Below are positions 1-9,219 of a stretch of DNA of 64,000 bases, piece by piece. The notes beneath the pieces are model-generated. The model saw nothing but the letters and a program-made list of their open reading frames with translations, searched no databases and was not told where the DNA came from. The translations under genes were made by a program, and so were the position numbers. Source of the DNA: Rhizobium rhododendri (GTDB lineage: Bacteria; Pseudomonadota; Alphaproteobacteria; Rhizobiales; Rhizobiaceae). The DNA is taken from assembly GCF_007000325.2 (NCBI RefSeq), contig NZ_CP117267.1, positions 2,805,001-2,869,000 of the forward strand, read 5' to 3'. How positions within the stretch are numbered: position 1 is the stretch's first letter; each line of letters opens with the position of its first letter.

Positions 1-2
1 TT

Positions 3-1499
3 GCCACCGACGACAAGTTGCCGGCTGCAGTCAACCACACCGGTGCCCTCTACGGATCCGCCGTCGAATCCGAAGTCAGCCTGAAGACCGTGCCCTTTCC
101 GGTCAAGGGCACACCCTTCACCCTCGCCCCGGCAATGTCGCTGGACGAGGTCGAGGAAAACGTCCGCTCGAACGGCTCGATCCTCACAGACGCCAACACC
201 CAGCTTTCGGCACTCTATTACGTCGACCCGCGCCGCTTTGCGACCGATGAAGCCGATGTCGACCTGACGGCGGGGCTTGCCGCCCGTATCGTCGAGGAGA
301 ACATGTCCGTCTCGGTGCCGGAACAGGTGACGCCGAACACGCCGGAATATGCCGACGACATCATCCCCGTGCGCCAGACGACCGCCATCGAGGCCGCCCT
401 CACCGCTGCCGGCTATCCTCCCGCCGATGCGAGCACGGTCGCCGGCAGCATCGAGCCGCTCTACGGCGCACCGGTCGTCAATGCCGGGGACGTCTTGCGG
501 ATCGGCATCCTGCAGACCGGCGAGCGCGCCAAGATTATTCGCGCCAGCCTTTATCATGGCACCAAGCATGCGCTGACCGTTGCGCTCGACGACAGCGGCC
601 ATTTCGTCGCCGGCAGCGAACCGCCGCTGCTCGACGCAATCGCCACGGCTTTCGACAACGACACGGCGCCTGTGGCCGCCGGGCGCGACCTGCCGCGCGT
701 CTATGACGGGATCTATCGGGCAGGCCTTGCCTATGGGATGACCCGCGAGATGCTGTCGCAGATCATCAAGCTGCTGGCCAGCAATGTCGATTTCCAGGCG
801 CAGCTGAAACCGACTGACATGCTCGAAGCCTTCTTCTCCGTCGTCAACGGCAAGGGCCAGGCGACGTCGGATTCGGAACTGCTCTACGTCAACGCCCGGT
901 TCGGCGACACGGTCACCCGTTTCTACCGTTTCGAGGACCCGGACGACCATTCGATCGACTATTTCAACGAGGACGGCAAAAGCATCCGCCAGTTCCTGCT
1001 GCGCAACCCGGTGCCGACAGGCGTCTTTACCTCGGGCTTCGGCATGCGCCGCCATCCGATCCTCGGCTTTGCCCGCATGCACACCGGCGTCGACTGGGCC
1101 GGCCCGCGCGGCACGCCGATCATCGCCGCCGGCAACGGTATCGTCGAGAAGGCCGGCTGGGATTCCGGCGGCTTCGGCAACCAGACGCTGATCCGCCACG
1201 CCAACGGCTATGTCTCTTCCTACAATCACCAGAGCGCCATCGCCAAGGGCGTCGTGCCCGGCGCAAAGGTGGTGCAGGGCCAGGTAATCGGCTTCATCGG
1301 CTCGACCGGCATGGCAACCGGCGCCCATCTGCACTACGAGCTGATCGTCAACGGCACCAAGGTCGATCCGCTGCGCATCCGCCTTCCCGGCGGCAAATCT
1401 CTGGACGGCACTGCACTCGCAAAATTCGAGGACGAGCGCAAGCGCATCGACACCCTGCTGTCGGACGAAAAGGCCAAGCAGGTGGCAAGCCGCGGCTAG
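3..1499 (+). CDS. M23 family metallopeptidase, 5'-truncated by window edge
   Basis: This is the C-terminal part of a murein-type zinc peptidase that would cleave peptidoglycan cross-links in the periplasm. The frame is open to the window edge, so the true start lies outside and the TTG at 18 is probably internal. The LytM/M23 domain fills the last third: after GFGMRRHP come the zinc-ligand motif HTGVD (near nt 1080) and the HLH pair in GAHLHYEL (near nt 1326). The several hundred residues before it lack an obvious catalytic motif, as in rhizobial M23 proteins with a long N-terminal region. The family call is firm; the exact cell-wall role (division, remodelling) is inferred. Confidence 0.93.
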   Translation, partial: ATDDKLPAAVNHTGALYGSAVESEVSLKTVPFPVKGTPFTLAPAMSLDEVEENVRSNGSILTDANTQLSALYYVDPRRFATDEADVDLTAGLAARIVEENMSVSVPEQVTPNTPEYADDIIPVRQTTAIEAALTAAGYPPADASTVAGSIEPLYGAPVVNAGDVLRIGILQTGERAKIIRASLYHGTKHALTVALDDSGHFVAGSEPPLLDAIATAFDNDTAPVAAGRDLPRVYDGIYRAGLAYGMTREMLSQIIKLLASNVDFQAQLKPTDMLEAFFSVVNGKGQATSDSELLYVNARFGDTVTRFYRFEDPDDHSIDYFNEDGKSIRQFLLRNPVPTGVFTSGFGMRRHPILGFARMHTGVDWAGPRGTPIIAAGNGIVEKAGWDSGGFGNQTLIRHANGYVSSYNHQSAIAKGVVPGAKVVQGQVIGFIGSTGMATGAHLHYELIVNGTKVDPLRIRLPGGKSLDGTALAKFEDERKRIDTLLSDEKAKQVASRG

Positions 1500-1511
1500 G
1501 TTGCCGGAGCG

Positions 1512-1730
1512 TCAGGCCGGCTCCTCGGCCCGATAGGCTTGCGGAATGACGAAGACCTCGTCGGCACGACCATAACCGCCGTCTGGCACGGTCTCGATCA
1601 GCACCATGGTGTGCGGTCGGGCCGCTTCGCTGAGATAGGCGACCAGCAGGTCCGTGGTCCGATGGATCAGTTCTTCCTTCTGGGCTTTGGAGAGAGCGCC
1701 TTCGGGCAGCTTGAAATTGGCAAACGGCAT
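1512..1730 (-). CDS. 4-oxalocrotonate tautomerase-like small enzyme
   Basis: A 72-residue protein of the tautomerase superfamily. It starts Met-Pro-Phe, so the catalytic N-terminal proline would be exposed after Met removal. The length (about 60-75 residues) and the ending with hydrophobic strands (TMVLIETV, EVFVIPQAY) fit the family, whose members work as oligomers on keto-enol substrates. It lies just downstream of the SDR gene on the same strand, across about 80 bases, and may be co-transcribed with it. The substrate cannot be read from the sequence. Confidence 0.8.
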   Translation of the reverse strand: MPFANFKLPEGALSKAQKEELIHRTTDLLVAYLSEAARPHTMVLIETVPDGGYGRADEVFVIPQAYRAEEPA

Positions 1731-1813
1731 AGGGATTCCCTTGGATTGGAGACGGATTGGCGGCTGGCCTGGCCCGGTTGAGCCGAGACATGGCCAGCAC
1801 GCATTCGCAATGT

Positions 1814-2554
1814 TCAGATCGCGCCGCCATTGGCGCGGATGACCTGGCCGTTGACCCAGCCGCTATCGGGGCCGGACAGGAACGAGACGAGGCCGGCGAT
1901 GTCGTCGGGCTGGCCGAGCCGCCCGAGAGGGATCGTGCCGGCGATGGCCTTGACCAGCGCGTCGCTTTTGCCCGTCATGAAGAGATCGGTCTCGACTGGC
2001 CCGGGCGCCACGGCATTGACGGTAATGCCCTTGGGTCCGAGCTCCTTGGCAAGAATGTGGGTCATTGCCTCGACCGCTGCCTTGGTGGCGGCGTAGATTG
2101 CGTAATTCGGCTGGTAGAGACCGACGACGCTCGACGAGAAGCTGACGATCCGGCCGCCTTCTCGCAGTCGCCGTGCCGCCTCGCGCATGCCGCGGAAAAC
2201 GCCGCCGATATTGACCGACACCATCCGCTCGAACGCGGCGTCGTCGACGTCGGCAAGCGGAGACAGCGACATGATGCCGGCATTGTTGACGAGGATGTCG
2301 ACCTTGCCGAATTCCTGTTCAGCGGCATCGAACAGGGTGCTCATGCAATCTGCTGCGCCAATATCGGCGCCGACCGCGATTGCCCGGCCGCCGGCAGCAG
2401 CGATCGTGGCGACGACCTCGTCCGCAGCCTGGCGACCGCTGGCATAATTGACGACGACGGCGATACCATCGCGGGCCAGCCGCCGGGCGATGGCGGCGCC
2501 GATACCCTTGGAAGCACCGGTAATGATGGCGGTGCGGGAATGTTGATCTGTCAT
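1814..2554 (-). CDS. SDR family oxidoreductase
   Basis: A 246-residue classical short-chain dehydrogenase/reductase. The N-terminal nucleotide-binding motif TGASKGIG, the NNAG motif, the catalytic serine run (SFSSSVVG) and the YAATK active-site Tyr/Lys are all present, so the enzyme should be active with NAD(P)H. A Rossmann fold fills the whole length. It is divergent from the LysR gene at 2653 with about 100 bases between them, the usual arrangement when a LysR regulator controls the neighbour. FabG-like reductases have this size, but fabG normally sits with fatty-acid genes, so I keep the general name. Confidence 0.9.
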   Translation of the reverse strand: MTDQHSRTAIITGASKGIGAAIARRLARDGIAVVVNYASGRQAADEVVATIAAAGGRAIAVGADIGAADCMSTLFDAAEQEFGKVDILVNNAGIMSLSPLADVDDAAFERMVSVNIGGVFRGMREAARRLREGGRIVSFSSSVVGLYQPNYAIYAATKAAVEAMTHILAKELGPKGITVNAVAPGPVETDLFMTGKSDALVKAIAGTIPLGRLGQPDDIAGLVSFLSGPDSGWVNGQVIRANGGAI

Positions 2555-2652
2555 GTTGATCTCCTTCTGATGAGGAGACCAATACGCCGATGCCAGAATA
2601 GAACAATCACCGCTAATTTGACATCTCTATTCGGCTGTGATGAACAAGCTGA

Positions 2653-3561
2653 ATGGATCGCCTGGATCGCCTGCAATTGTTCGTCCGCATTGTCGAGCGC
2701 CGCAGCTTCACCGCTGCGGCAGCCGATAGCGGTCTTGCACGCTCGACGGCGACCGAGGCGATCAAGCAGCTGGAAGCCGATATCGGCGCGAGATTGCTGG
2801 AGCGCTCCACACGTCATGTGATGCCGACGCTGGACGGCGAGGCTTTTTACCACCGCTGCCTGTCTATCCTGGCGGATGTCGAGGCGGCGGAAAACGCCTT
2901 TCGTGACGATCGTCCGCGCGGCCTGTTGCGTATCGACGCCAATGCGCAGGTCACCCGCACCTTTCTTTTGCCGCACCTGCCGGAATTCCTGGAGCGCTAC
3001 CCGCTGATCGACCTGCATCTGGGACAGGGAGACCGGCTGGTCGATCTGCTGCGCGACGGTGTCGATTGCGTCATTCGCGCCGGCGAACCTTCCGACAGCG
3101 GCATGATCATGCGCCGGCTTGCCCTCGTCGAGGAGGTCACCTGCGCCAGCCCGGCCTATCTCGAGGCGCACGGGGTGCCGACCTCGCCGGACGGGCTGGA
3201 CGGCCACGTGATGATCGGCTTCCTTTCGTCCCGGTCCGGCGAAGTCCTGCCGCTCGAATTTACCGTCGCTGGCAAGAGGCGCGATATCCACCTGCCGACC
3301 CGGGTGACCACCAACAGTTCCGATACCATGCATGAACTTGCCCGCATGGGACTGGGCCTGGTACAGGCGCCGCGCTATCGCTTCCGACAGGATTTCGAAG
3401 AGGGCGTGCTGGTCGAGGTGCTGAAGGACTTCTCCCCGAGCCCGACGCCCTATTTCGCGCTCTACCCGCAAAACCGCCAGCTGGCGCCAAGGCTGCGCGT
3501 CTTTCTCGCCTGGGCGACAGCAATTTTTGCGGAAGCAAAACTGTCTCGCGAAACTGACTGA
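2653..3561 (+). CDS. LysR family transcriptional regulator
   Basis: A 302-residue LysR-type regulator. The N-terminal winged helix-turn-helix covers about residues 1-60 ([18 protein letters not shown] through [14 protein letters not shown]), followed by a periplasmic-binding-protein-like effector domain to the C terminus. It is transcribed away from the SDR/tautomerase pair, so those genes are the likely targets and the 98-base gap the likely binding region. Proteins of this subtype often act on oxidoreductase genes. The effector is unknown. The start has only a weak ribosome site, but the HTH begins immediately, so little could be missing. Confidence 0.9.
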   Translation: MDRLDRLQLFVRIVERRSFTAAAADSGLARSTATEAIKQLEADIGARLLERSTRHVMPTLDGEAFYHRCLSILADVEAAENAFRDDRPRGLLRIDANAQVTRTFLLPHLPEFLERYPLIDLHLGQGDRLVDLLRDGVDCVIRAGEPSDSGMIMRRLALVEEVTCASPAYLEAHGVPTSPDGLDGHVMIGFLSSRSGEVLPLEFTVAGKRRDIHLPTRVTTNSSDTMHELARMGLGLVQAPRYRFRQDFEEGVLVEVLKDFSPSPTPYFALYPQNRQLAPRLRVFLAWATAIFAEAKLSRETD

Positions 3562-3659
3562 CGCATCCCGCCCGCTCCTGTCGGACGAACGGCGGGCATT
3601 GCGTTGCTTTGAGGGACGGAGTTTGCAAGATTGGCGCCATAGTCACCCAGGGAAAACAC

Positions 3660-4736
3660 ATGAGCCGCTTCTGGAGCCCCATCGTCTCGACATTGACGCC
3701 CTATGTTGCCGGCGAACAATCGAAGATCCCCGGCCTGGTCAAACTGAACGCCAACGAAAGCGCCTATGGGCCTTCGCCTGAGGTGGCGGCGGCAATTGCC
3801 GCGCAGCTGGACGGTTCGTTGCGGCTCTATCCCGATCCGACATCCCGCCGCCTGCGCACCGCGATTGCCGATAGCTACGGTTTCGAGCCCGACCGGGTGT
3901 TTGTCGGCAATGGCTCCGACGAGGTGCTGGCGCATGTCTTCAAGGCGCTTTTGAAACACGATGCGCCGCTGCTCTTTCCGGACATCACCTACAGCTTCTA
4001 CACCACCTACTGCCGGCTGTTCGACGTGCCCTATCGCGAAATTCCGCTCGATGAGGCCATGTCGGTGCGGATCGACGACTTCCGGCAAGCCTGCGGCGCG
4101 ATCATCCTGCCCAACCCGAACGCACCCACCGGTACCGCCCTGCCGCTGGGCGAAATCGAGAGGCTGCTGCTCGAGCACCCCGATCAGGTGGTGGTAATCG
4201 ACGAAGCCTATGTGGATTTCGGCGGCGACAGCGCGGTGCCGCTGGTCGAGCGCTATCCGAACCTGCTGGTCGTCCAGACCTTTTCGAAATCCCGCAGCCT
4301 TGCCGGCCTTCGCGTCGGCTTTGCGATCGGCCAGAGACCGCTGATCGATGCGCTGGAACGGGTGCGCGACAGCTTCAACTCTTACCCGCTCGACCGGCTG
4401 GCGGAGGCCGGCGCCATCGCAGCCTGGGAAGACCGGGCATGGTTCGACAAACACCGAGCCATGATCGTCGCCAGCCGCGAGCGTCTGGCAGCGGCGTTGC
4501 GCGCGCTTGACTTCGATGTGCTTCCATCCTCGGCCAACTTCCTGTTCGTCACGCATCCGACGCGCACGGCAAGCGATCTTCTCGCCGAACTCAGGCAAAG
4601 ATCCCTGCTCGTCCGGCATTTTGCAAAGCCCCGCATCAAAAACTACCTGCGCATCACGATCGGCACCGATGCCGAATGCGAGCGTTTGGTGAAGGCGCTG
4701 AACGAGATCCTGTCAGAACCACCCGTTGATCGGTAG
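3660..4736 (+). CDS. hisC: histidinol-phosphate aminotransferase
   Basis: A PLP-dependent class I/II aminotransferase of 358 residues that converts imidazole-acetol phosphate to histidinol phosphate in histidine synthesis. Visible motifs are [12 protein letters not shown] near the N terminus, [10 protein letters not shown], and [14 protein letters not shown] with the Schiff-base lysine. I chose the ATG at 3660 because AGGGA sits 8 bases upstream and HisC homology starts there; an upstream in-frame start would add 17 unlikely residues. Rhizobia often have more than one hisC-like gene and some members also act on aromatic amino acids, so the paralogue is not certain. Confidence 0.85.
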   Translation: MSRFWSPIVSTLTPYVAGEQSKIPGLVKLNANESAYGPSPEVAAAIAAQLDGSLRLYPDPTSRRLRTAIADSYGFEPDRVFVGNGSDEVLAHVFKALLKHDAPLLFPDITYSFYTTYCRLFDVPYREIPLDEAMSVRIDDFRQACGAIILPNPNAPTGTALPLGEIERLLLEHPDQVVVIDEAYVDFGGDSAVPLVERYPNLLVVQTFSKSRSLAGLRVGFAIGQRPLIDALERVRDSFNSYPLDRLAEAGAIAAWEDRAWFDKHRAMIVASRERLAAALRALDFDVLPSSANFLFVTHPTRTASDLLAELRQRSLLVRHFAKPRIKNYLRITIGTDAECERLVKALNEILSEPPVDR

Positions 4737-4769
4737 CGGCGGTCATCCATACCTTGGAAATGCGCCCCG

Positions 4770-4798
4770 TTGACGATCTCAGGATTTATGCCTAGCTT
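4770..4798 (+). promoter_or_regulatory. putative sigma70-type promoter of the 4978 exporter leader
   Basis: TTGACG at 4770-4775 and TAGCTT at 4793-4798 are separated by 17 bases. This places the transcript start near 4804-4806, just before a structured leader. The -10 box is imperfect; the call rests on spacing and on the leader that follows. Confidence 0.5.
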
Positions 4799-4805
4799 GG
4801 CCGTC

Positions 4806-4862
4806 ATGAAAGCTGCGACGTTTTTTCAGGTGGTGAGTGCGCGCATGGGCAGGATGGCATAG
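4806..4862 (+). CDS. candidate 18-codon leader peptide
   Basis: A short frame, MKAATFFQVVSARMGRMA then TAG, begins within a few bases of the predicted transcript start. Its last codons run through the left arm of a long inverted repeat (4840-4849 with 4879-4888) and its stop codon lies in the loop of an inner hairpin (4852-4868). This geometry is what is expected if ribosome stalling on the peptide remodels the leader. No ribosome site is visible, so translation would be near-leaderless; an in-frame internal start (GTG 4830 or 4833, ATG 4845) is also possible. Translation itself is inference. Confidence 0.4.
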   Translation: MKAATFFQVVSARMGRMA

Positions 4863-4895
4863 CCATCCGGCGGAAGCACCCATGCGCGACGAACA

Positions 4896-4918
4896 GGCTC
4901 CCGACGGGGCCTTTTTTT
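4896..4918 (+). terminator. intrinsic terminator in the exporter leader
   Basis: GGCTCC (4896-4901) pairs with GGGGCC (4906-4911) around a CGAC loop, with one G-T pair, followed directly by seven T residues (4912-4918). Confidence 0.75.
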
Positions 4919-4977
4919 ATGCCTCAAATCTGGCTGAGCCCCGTCGATCCCTTTCATCCCACCGACAGGACCGAACG

Positions 4978-6216
4978 ATGATAGCCGCATCTCCGGACAA
5001 CACGCTCAGACACCCGTCTGCATCTGCTACTGCCAGCCAGACGCCCGCCCCACCTCCGCTGCTCTCGCTGATCTTGCTGACGGCGCTCTCGGTTGTGCCA
5101 GTCAACATGATCCTGCCGTCGCTGCCGCACATCGCCGCCGAGTTTCACGCCAGTTCCGCCGTCGTCAGCCTTTCCGTTGCCGGCTATGCTGTTGTCACGG
5201 CTTTAATCGAGATCGTTTCCGGTGCAATCTCGGATCGATACGGACGGAGGCCCGTCGCCCTGACGGCCATCGTTGTCTTCATCTCGGCATCGATCGGTTG
5301 CGCCGTCTCCACGGATATCGTCGCCTTCATGATTTTCAGGGCTCTGCAGGCATCGATAGCCGCCTGCTTTTCGATAGCCCTCGTCATCATCAAGGAGACC
5401 TCGGGCGGACATGCGACAGCCAGCCGGTTTGGTTACCTCGCGATGGGATGGGCCCTTGCTCCGATGCTCGCACCCGTCGTCGGGGGTTCGCTGGATGCGG
5501 CCTTCGGATGGCGGGCGATCTTCATCACGCTGGCAACGGCCGGTACCGCCGTCCTCATCCTCAGCCTTGTGACGCTGCCAGAAACCGCTGACCGAGCCCG
5601 CAGGTCGCACAGTAGCGCGGGCGCCTATCTCCGGCTCATCCGTTCGTCCGCATTCTGGTGCTATGCGCTCTGCATGGCGGCATCCATGGGGACGCTCTAC
5701 CTCTTTCTCGCAGGCGCCCCTGTTGCCCTCGGTCCCTTGCTTGGCGGCTCGACCGCGAAACTGGGCCTCTCCATGGGTATTGTCCCGGCCGGCTTTATGC
5801 TCGGCAGCTTGCTTGCTGGTCGTTACGCTTCGAGAATGTCGCTCGGCACCGTCCTCGTCACGGCGCGGACGCTGACCTGTACCGGCCTGCTGCTCGGTCT
5901 CGGCCTTGCGCTCATGGACGCGGGCAACGCTTTTGCGCTTTTCGGGCCCTGCATGTTCATCGGCATCGGCAACGGGCTGACCATGCCCGCCGCCAACAGC
6001 GGCGTGCTTTCCGCCCATCCCGACCATGCCGGAACCGCGGCAGGATTGGCGGCCGCCCTCAGCATCGGCGGCGGTGCTCTGATTGTCTCGCTCGGCGGCC
6101 CGTTTATCGCAGGCGCCAGTGCCATCCCGCTGTTCTTTGCCGTCATGCTCGTCCCCGCAGGCCTGGCGCTGCTGGCCGCAATCTGCGCCGCATTTCTCGG
6201 AGCGAGGGTAGAGTGA
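4978..6216 (+). CDS. MFS multidrug exporter, Bcr/CflA type
   Basis: A 412-residue, 12-helix major facilitator protein. The N-terminal half shows the DHA1/Bcr pattern: VPVNMILPSLPHIAAEF in helix 1, then the loop 2-3 motif SDRYGRRPVAL. This family exports antibiotics such as bicyclomycin and chloramphenicol-like compounds by proton antiport across the inner membrane. I chose the ATG at 4978, preceded by CAGGA 7 bases upstream; longer frames run back through the structured leader. The GNAT gene at 6249 follows closely and may share the transcript. The substrate is unknown. Confidence 0.88.
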   Translation: MIAASPDNTLRHPSASATASQTPAPPPLLSLILLTALSVVPVNMILPSLPHIAAEFHASSAVVSLSVAGYAVVTALIEIVSGAISDRYGRRPVALTAIVVFISASIGCAVSTDIVAFMIFRALQASIAACFSIALVIIKETSGGHATASRFGYLAMGWALAPMLAPVVGGSLDAAFGWRAIFITLATAGTAVLILSLVTLPETADRARRSHSSAGAYLRLIRSSAFWCYALCMAASMGTLYLFLAGAPVALGPLLGGSTAKLGLSMGIVPAGFMLGSLLAGRYASRMSLGTVLVTARTLTCTGLLLGLGLALMDAGNAFALFGPCMFIGIGNGLTMPAANSGVLSAHPDHAGTAAGLAAALSIGGGALIVSLGGPFIAGASAIPLFFAVMLVPAGLALLAAICAAFLGARVE

Positions 6217-6248
6217 ATAAAATGGAGAACCGAAGGGAGAATGACAGA

Positions 6249-6743
6249 ATGCAAATATTGCGCCTCAAAGACAATCCAGCCTTCGCAGATACGGTTGCCG
6301 ATCGCAGCTGGAACGCCTGGTGGACGGAGACGGGGGTCACTCTGGCGCAATATCGCGCCCACCTGGACCCTATGATCGAGAACGACGGCATTCCCTTTTG
6401 CCTCGTCGCCGAAGAGGACGGCATCTATCTGGGCTCGGTGCTGATGATTGAAAACGACCTGGATGCACGCCCGGACTATACACCGTGGATCGCGGCTTTA
6501 TGGGTCGAGCCGCATGCAAGAAAACGAGGGGTCGCCACGCGGCTGATCGTCGCCGCGCGGGCGCAAGCTGCGAAATGGGGGAAATATAACTGCTATCTCT
6601 GCGCAACGCCGGAGATGGACAGCTTTTACCTCGGGCAGGGCTTCGAGCAGATCGAGACGGATGTCTCCGGACTGAATATCTTCCGGATCGAGCTTTCAGA
6701 CCGGCCGGCGAGATCGCCTCGCGGCCGCATCTCGCCTCGGTGA
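6249..6743 (+). CDS. GNAT family N-acetyltransferase
   Basis: A 164-residue acetyltransferase. The acetyl-CoA-binding segment is clear: WIAALWVEPHARKRGVATRL with the R/Q-x-x-G-x-G/A loop, followed by FYLGQGFE near the C terminus. I chose the ATG at 6249 because AGGGAG lies about ten bases upstream; an in-frame ATG at 6222 would add nine residues. It begins 32 bases after the MFS exporter stop, so the two are probably one unit. An acetyltransferase beside a drug exporter suggests detoxification, but no substrate motif proves it. Confidence 0.82.
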   Translation: MQILRLKDNPAFADTVADRSWNAWWTETGVTLAQYRAHLDPMIENDGIPFCLVAEEDGIYLGSVLMIENDLDARPDYTPWIAALWVEPHARKRGVATRLIVAARAQAAKWGKYNCYLCATPEMDSFYLGQGFEQIETDVSGLNIFRIELSDRPARSPRGRISPR

Positions 6744-6745
6744 TC

Positions 6746-6777
6746 CAGCCGGTCGGCCCTCTCAGGCCTTCCGGCTG
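6746..6777. terminator. hairpin between convergent genes
   Basis: CAGCCGG (6746-6752) pairs with CCGGCTG (6771-6777), and an inner GGCC/GGCC pair extends the stem. It lies between the convergent GNAT and chemoreceptor genes and could serve both. No clear T run follows on either strand. Confidence 0.45.
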
Positions 6778-6789
6778 TTCGTCGTCTGA

Positions 6790-8724
6790 TCAGAACTCTT
6801 CCCAGCTTTCCTTGACGGCGGCATTGCCGGCGGAGAAAGCCTTGGCTACCTGGCCTGCAAGACGGCGGGCGGGCGATGGGACCGGCCGATGTGCCGGGGC
6901 AGCCGCCATGGCACGGGGCGCATGACCGGAGGTGCTGCCGAGCTGGAACTGTGAAATGAGCTCCCGCAATTTGCCGCTTTCGCTGGCAAGCGTCGCGCCC
7001 GCAGCACTCGTTTCCTCGACCATCGCGGCGTTCTGCTGGGTCACCTGGTCCATCTGGTTGACGGCGGTGTTCACCTCGCCCAGACCGACCGACTGTTCGC
7101 GCGCCGAAGTGGCAATCGAGTCCATGTGCTGGTTGACGGTGACGATATAGCCTTCGATCGTCCGCAGCGCGTTGCCGGTATCGCTGACAAGCTTGACGCC
7201 GCTCTGAACATCGGTGCTCGAGTTGCGGATCAGGTCCTTGATTTCCTTGGCAGCCTTGGCCGACCGCTGGGCGAGTTCGCGGACCTCCTGGGCGACGACG
7301 GCAAATCCCTTGCCTGCCTCGCCGGCACGGGCGGCTTCGACGCCGGCGTTCAAGGCAAGCAGGTTGGTCTGGAAGGCGATTTCATCGATAACGCCGATGA
7401 TGTTGGAGATCTCGTTCGACGATTGCTCGATCTTCTGCATCGCCTCGACGGCATTCGCAACGACTTTGCCGGACTGGGCAGCGCTTTCATTTGCCAGCAT
7501 GGCAATCTGGCGGGCTTCTTCGGCACGCTTCGAAGAATTACTGACATTGACGGTGATCTGGTCGAGGGCAGCGGCCGTTTCTTCCAGCGAAGCCGCCTGT
7601 TGCTCCGTGCGCTTGGACAGGTCGTCGGCGCTGACGCTGACTTCGCGACTGCCGGTATCGATCCCGCTCGTTGCCTGCGCCACAGCCCGCAAGGTTTCGG
7701 CAAGCTGCTGGACTGCGGCGTTGAAGTCTTCCCGGAGGCTTTCGAACTCGGGAGCGAACTTGCTGGCAAGCTGAAAGGTCAGGTCGCCGCTGGCAAGGTG
7801 CTTCAGGCCTTCGCCGAGCCCGGATGTCGCCTCGGCCATGGATTCAGCCTTGATGCGCTCGGCTTCACTGCTCTTGCGGCGTTCCTGTTCGGTCAGGCTG
7901 CGATTGGTATCGGCATCCTGTGCGAGCCGGATGCGCTCGATGGCATTCTCCTGGAAGACACCGACGGCAGCGGCCATCTGGCCGATTTCGTCCTTGCGGC
8001 CGATACCGGGAACGACCACGCCGGTTTCTCCGTTGGCAATACGCGTCATCGTCGCATTGATGCCGGAAACCGGGCGAACCAGACCGAGGTTCAGGAGATA
8101 CATGCCGAGTACAGCGACGAACAGCATTGCGCCGCCGCCGACATAAATGGCCATCTGCGCCGTGGACGCAGCATTCTCCGAAAGCGACGCGCGCTTGACG
8201 AGGAGAGCCTGCTCGTCTGCCGCCATCTCCTTCACCTTTGCCCGGATACCATCCATGGTTTGCTTGCCAGCGCCCGAAATCTCGATCTGGCGGGCCTGCT
8301 CATAGGTCGCGGGATCTTTCACCAGCACGGTTTCCGGCTCGACCACCTTTTGCGTCCAGGTCTTCACCAATGTGTCGAGATCGTCGAGACGCCGTTGCTG
8401 GACAGGATTATCGGAGGTGAGAGCCCGGAGCTGCGCCAGATTGTCTGCATAGGCTGCGGCACCGGCCTTCTGGGGTTCCAGGAAGTTGGGGTTCGAGGAG
8501 ATCACATAGCCGCGCATGCCGGTTTCCTGATCCACCATGGCAGCGACGACACCCTCGAGCCGGGCCAGAACCTTGTAGGTATGCTCGGTCCAGCCCGAGG
8601 CCTGCTGCTGAGTCGCAATCGAATTTCCGCTGATCGCACTGACGGCGACATTGATGGCCATCAGCACCACAAGGGTGACTGAGATTTTGTAGAGTATCTT
8701 GAGGTTGTTGAAGTACGTCAGCAT
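6790..8724 (-). CDS. methyl-accepting chemotaxis protein with CHASE3 sensor
   Basis: A 644-residue transmembrane chemoreceptor. An N-terminal membrane helix is followed by a CHASE3-type extracytoplasmic domain (DQETGMRGYVISSNP motif), a second membrane helix, a HAMP linker and the cytoplasmic signalling domain, whose hairpin tip reads EIAFQTNLLALNAGVEAARA. The last five residues are SWEEF, matching the xWxxF tether for CheR/CheB, so the receptor should adapt by methylation. The start at 8724 (MLTYFNNLK) has a GAGGA site about ten bases upstream and places the first helix near the N terminus. The ligand is unknown. No che genes lie nearby. Confidence 0.93.
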   Translation of the reverse strand: MLTYFNNLKILYKISVTLVVLMAINVAVSAISGNSIATQQQASGWTEHTYKVLARLEGVVAAMVDQETGMRGYVISSNPNFLEPQKAGAAAYADNLAQLRALTSDNPVQQRRLDDLDTLVKTWTQKVVEPETVLVKDPATYEQARQIEISGAGKQTMDGIRAKVKEMAADEQALLVKRASLSENAASTAQMAIYVGGGAMLFVAVLGMYLLNLGLVRPVSGINATMTRIANGETGVVVPGIGRKDEIGQMAAAVGVFQENAIERIRLAQDADTNRSLTEQERRKSSEAERIKAESMAEATSGLGEGLKHLASGDLTFQLASKFAPEFESLREDFNAAVQQLAETLRAVAQATSGIDTGSREVSVSADDLSKRTEQQAASLEETAAALDQITVNVSNSSKRAEEARQIAMLANESAAQSGKVVANAVEAMQKIEQSSNEISNIIGVIDEIAFQTNLLALNAGVEAARAGEAGKGFAVVAQEVRELAQRSAKAAKEIKDLIRNSSTDVQSGVKLVSDTGNALRTIEGYIVTVNQHMDSIATSAREQSVGLGEVNTAVNQMDQVTQQNAAMVEETSAAGATLASESGKLRELISQFQLGSTSGHAPRAMAAAPAHRPVPSPARRLAGQVAKAFSAGNAAVKESWEEF

Positions 8725-9219
8725 CGGGTCGGTATCCTCTGGCGGTTCAGTGGCGTTTTCACGCGTTCGATTGTTGGTGAAAGTCGATCCATCCCCACGG
8801 AGATCGTCCGGCACGGCGTTTGAAACGATCTTCAGCCCCACCGCATTGCCGCCGAAGCACAGAAAATCCGCATCCTGATTCCCGCGCGCACGGCAGCAGG
8901 CGGCGCTTGCAGAAGCGCGCAAATAACAATCTGGATTTAGAAGAAGAAATCGGGTGCGGCGGAGACGATGTAGAGATGAAGGGGAGATTTATCCGATTAC
9001 AAGGGATCATGCCGCAAATCAGCAGCATGGCTCCCGGCAAGAGGCGACATCATGTCATCTCGACTGGCGTGTCCGGTAATTGCAGAAACTAGGAGGCATT
9101 GGTTAATTTACGCTAAATTCTAAGTTTAAAACAATTAACGGGCTATTTTTGTATTTAGGACTTGGCGATGACGGGCAGGGTGCGAAGAGGAATAGGCCAG
9201 GTAGAGCGCTCAGCACCCC
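8725..9219. other. intergenic region, no gene recognised
   Basis: About 500 bases upstream of the chemoreceptor. It is ordinary GC at first and becomes AT-rich around 9100-9160 (TTAATTTACGCTAAATT and following), which may hold promoters in either direction. I see no convincing reading frame, repeat or RNA structure. Confidence 0.4.

Larger units (their letters stand above)
4804..4918 (+). promoter_or_regulatory. structured 5' leader ending in a terminator (attenuator-like)
   Basis: Three helices are visible in order: CGCGCATGGG (4840-4849) with CCCATGCGCG (4879-4888), ten perfect pairs; inside it GGATGGC/GCCATCC (4852-4858 with 4862-4868); then an intrinsic terminator at 4896-4918. The exporter gene starts 60 bases after the terminator, so a transcript from the predicted promoter must pass the terminator to express it. 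This is the layout of drug-inducible attenuation. It does not match a riboswitch consensus I recognise. A free-standing small RNA is the alternative. Confidence 0.55.

Noticed and set aside
4804-4918. Leader as signal-recognition-particle RNA
   Set aside because: It has a GGAAGCA-like piece, but lacks the conserved GGAA-type apical loop and the surrounding SRP core.
4837-4977. Upstream-extended start of the Bcr/CflA exporter
   Set aside because: The added 47 residues are read through the structured leader and terminator; the ATG at 4978 has a ribosome site and starts the normal family length.
7126-8682. 518-codon plus-strand frame opposite the chemoreceptor
   Set aside because: Shadow frame; the chemoreceptor signalling hairpin and C-terminal SWEEF are unmistakable.
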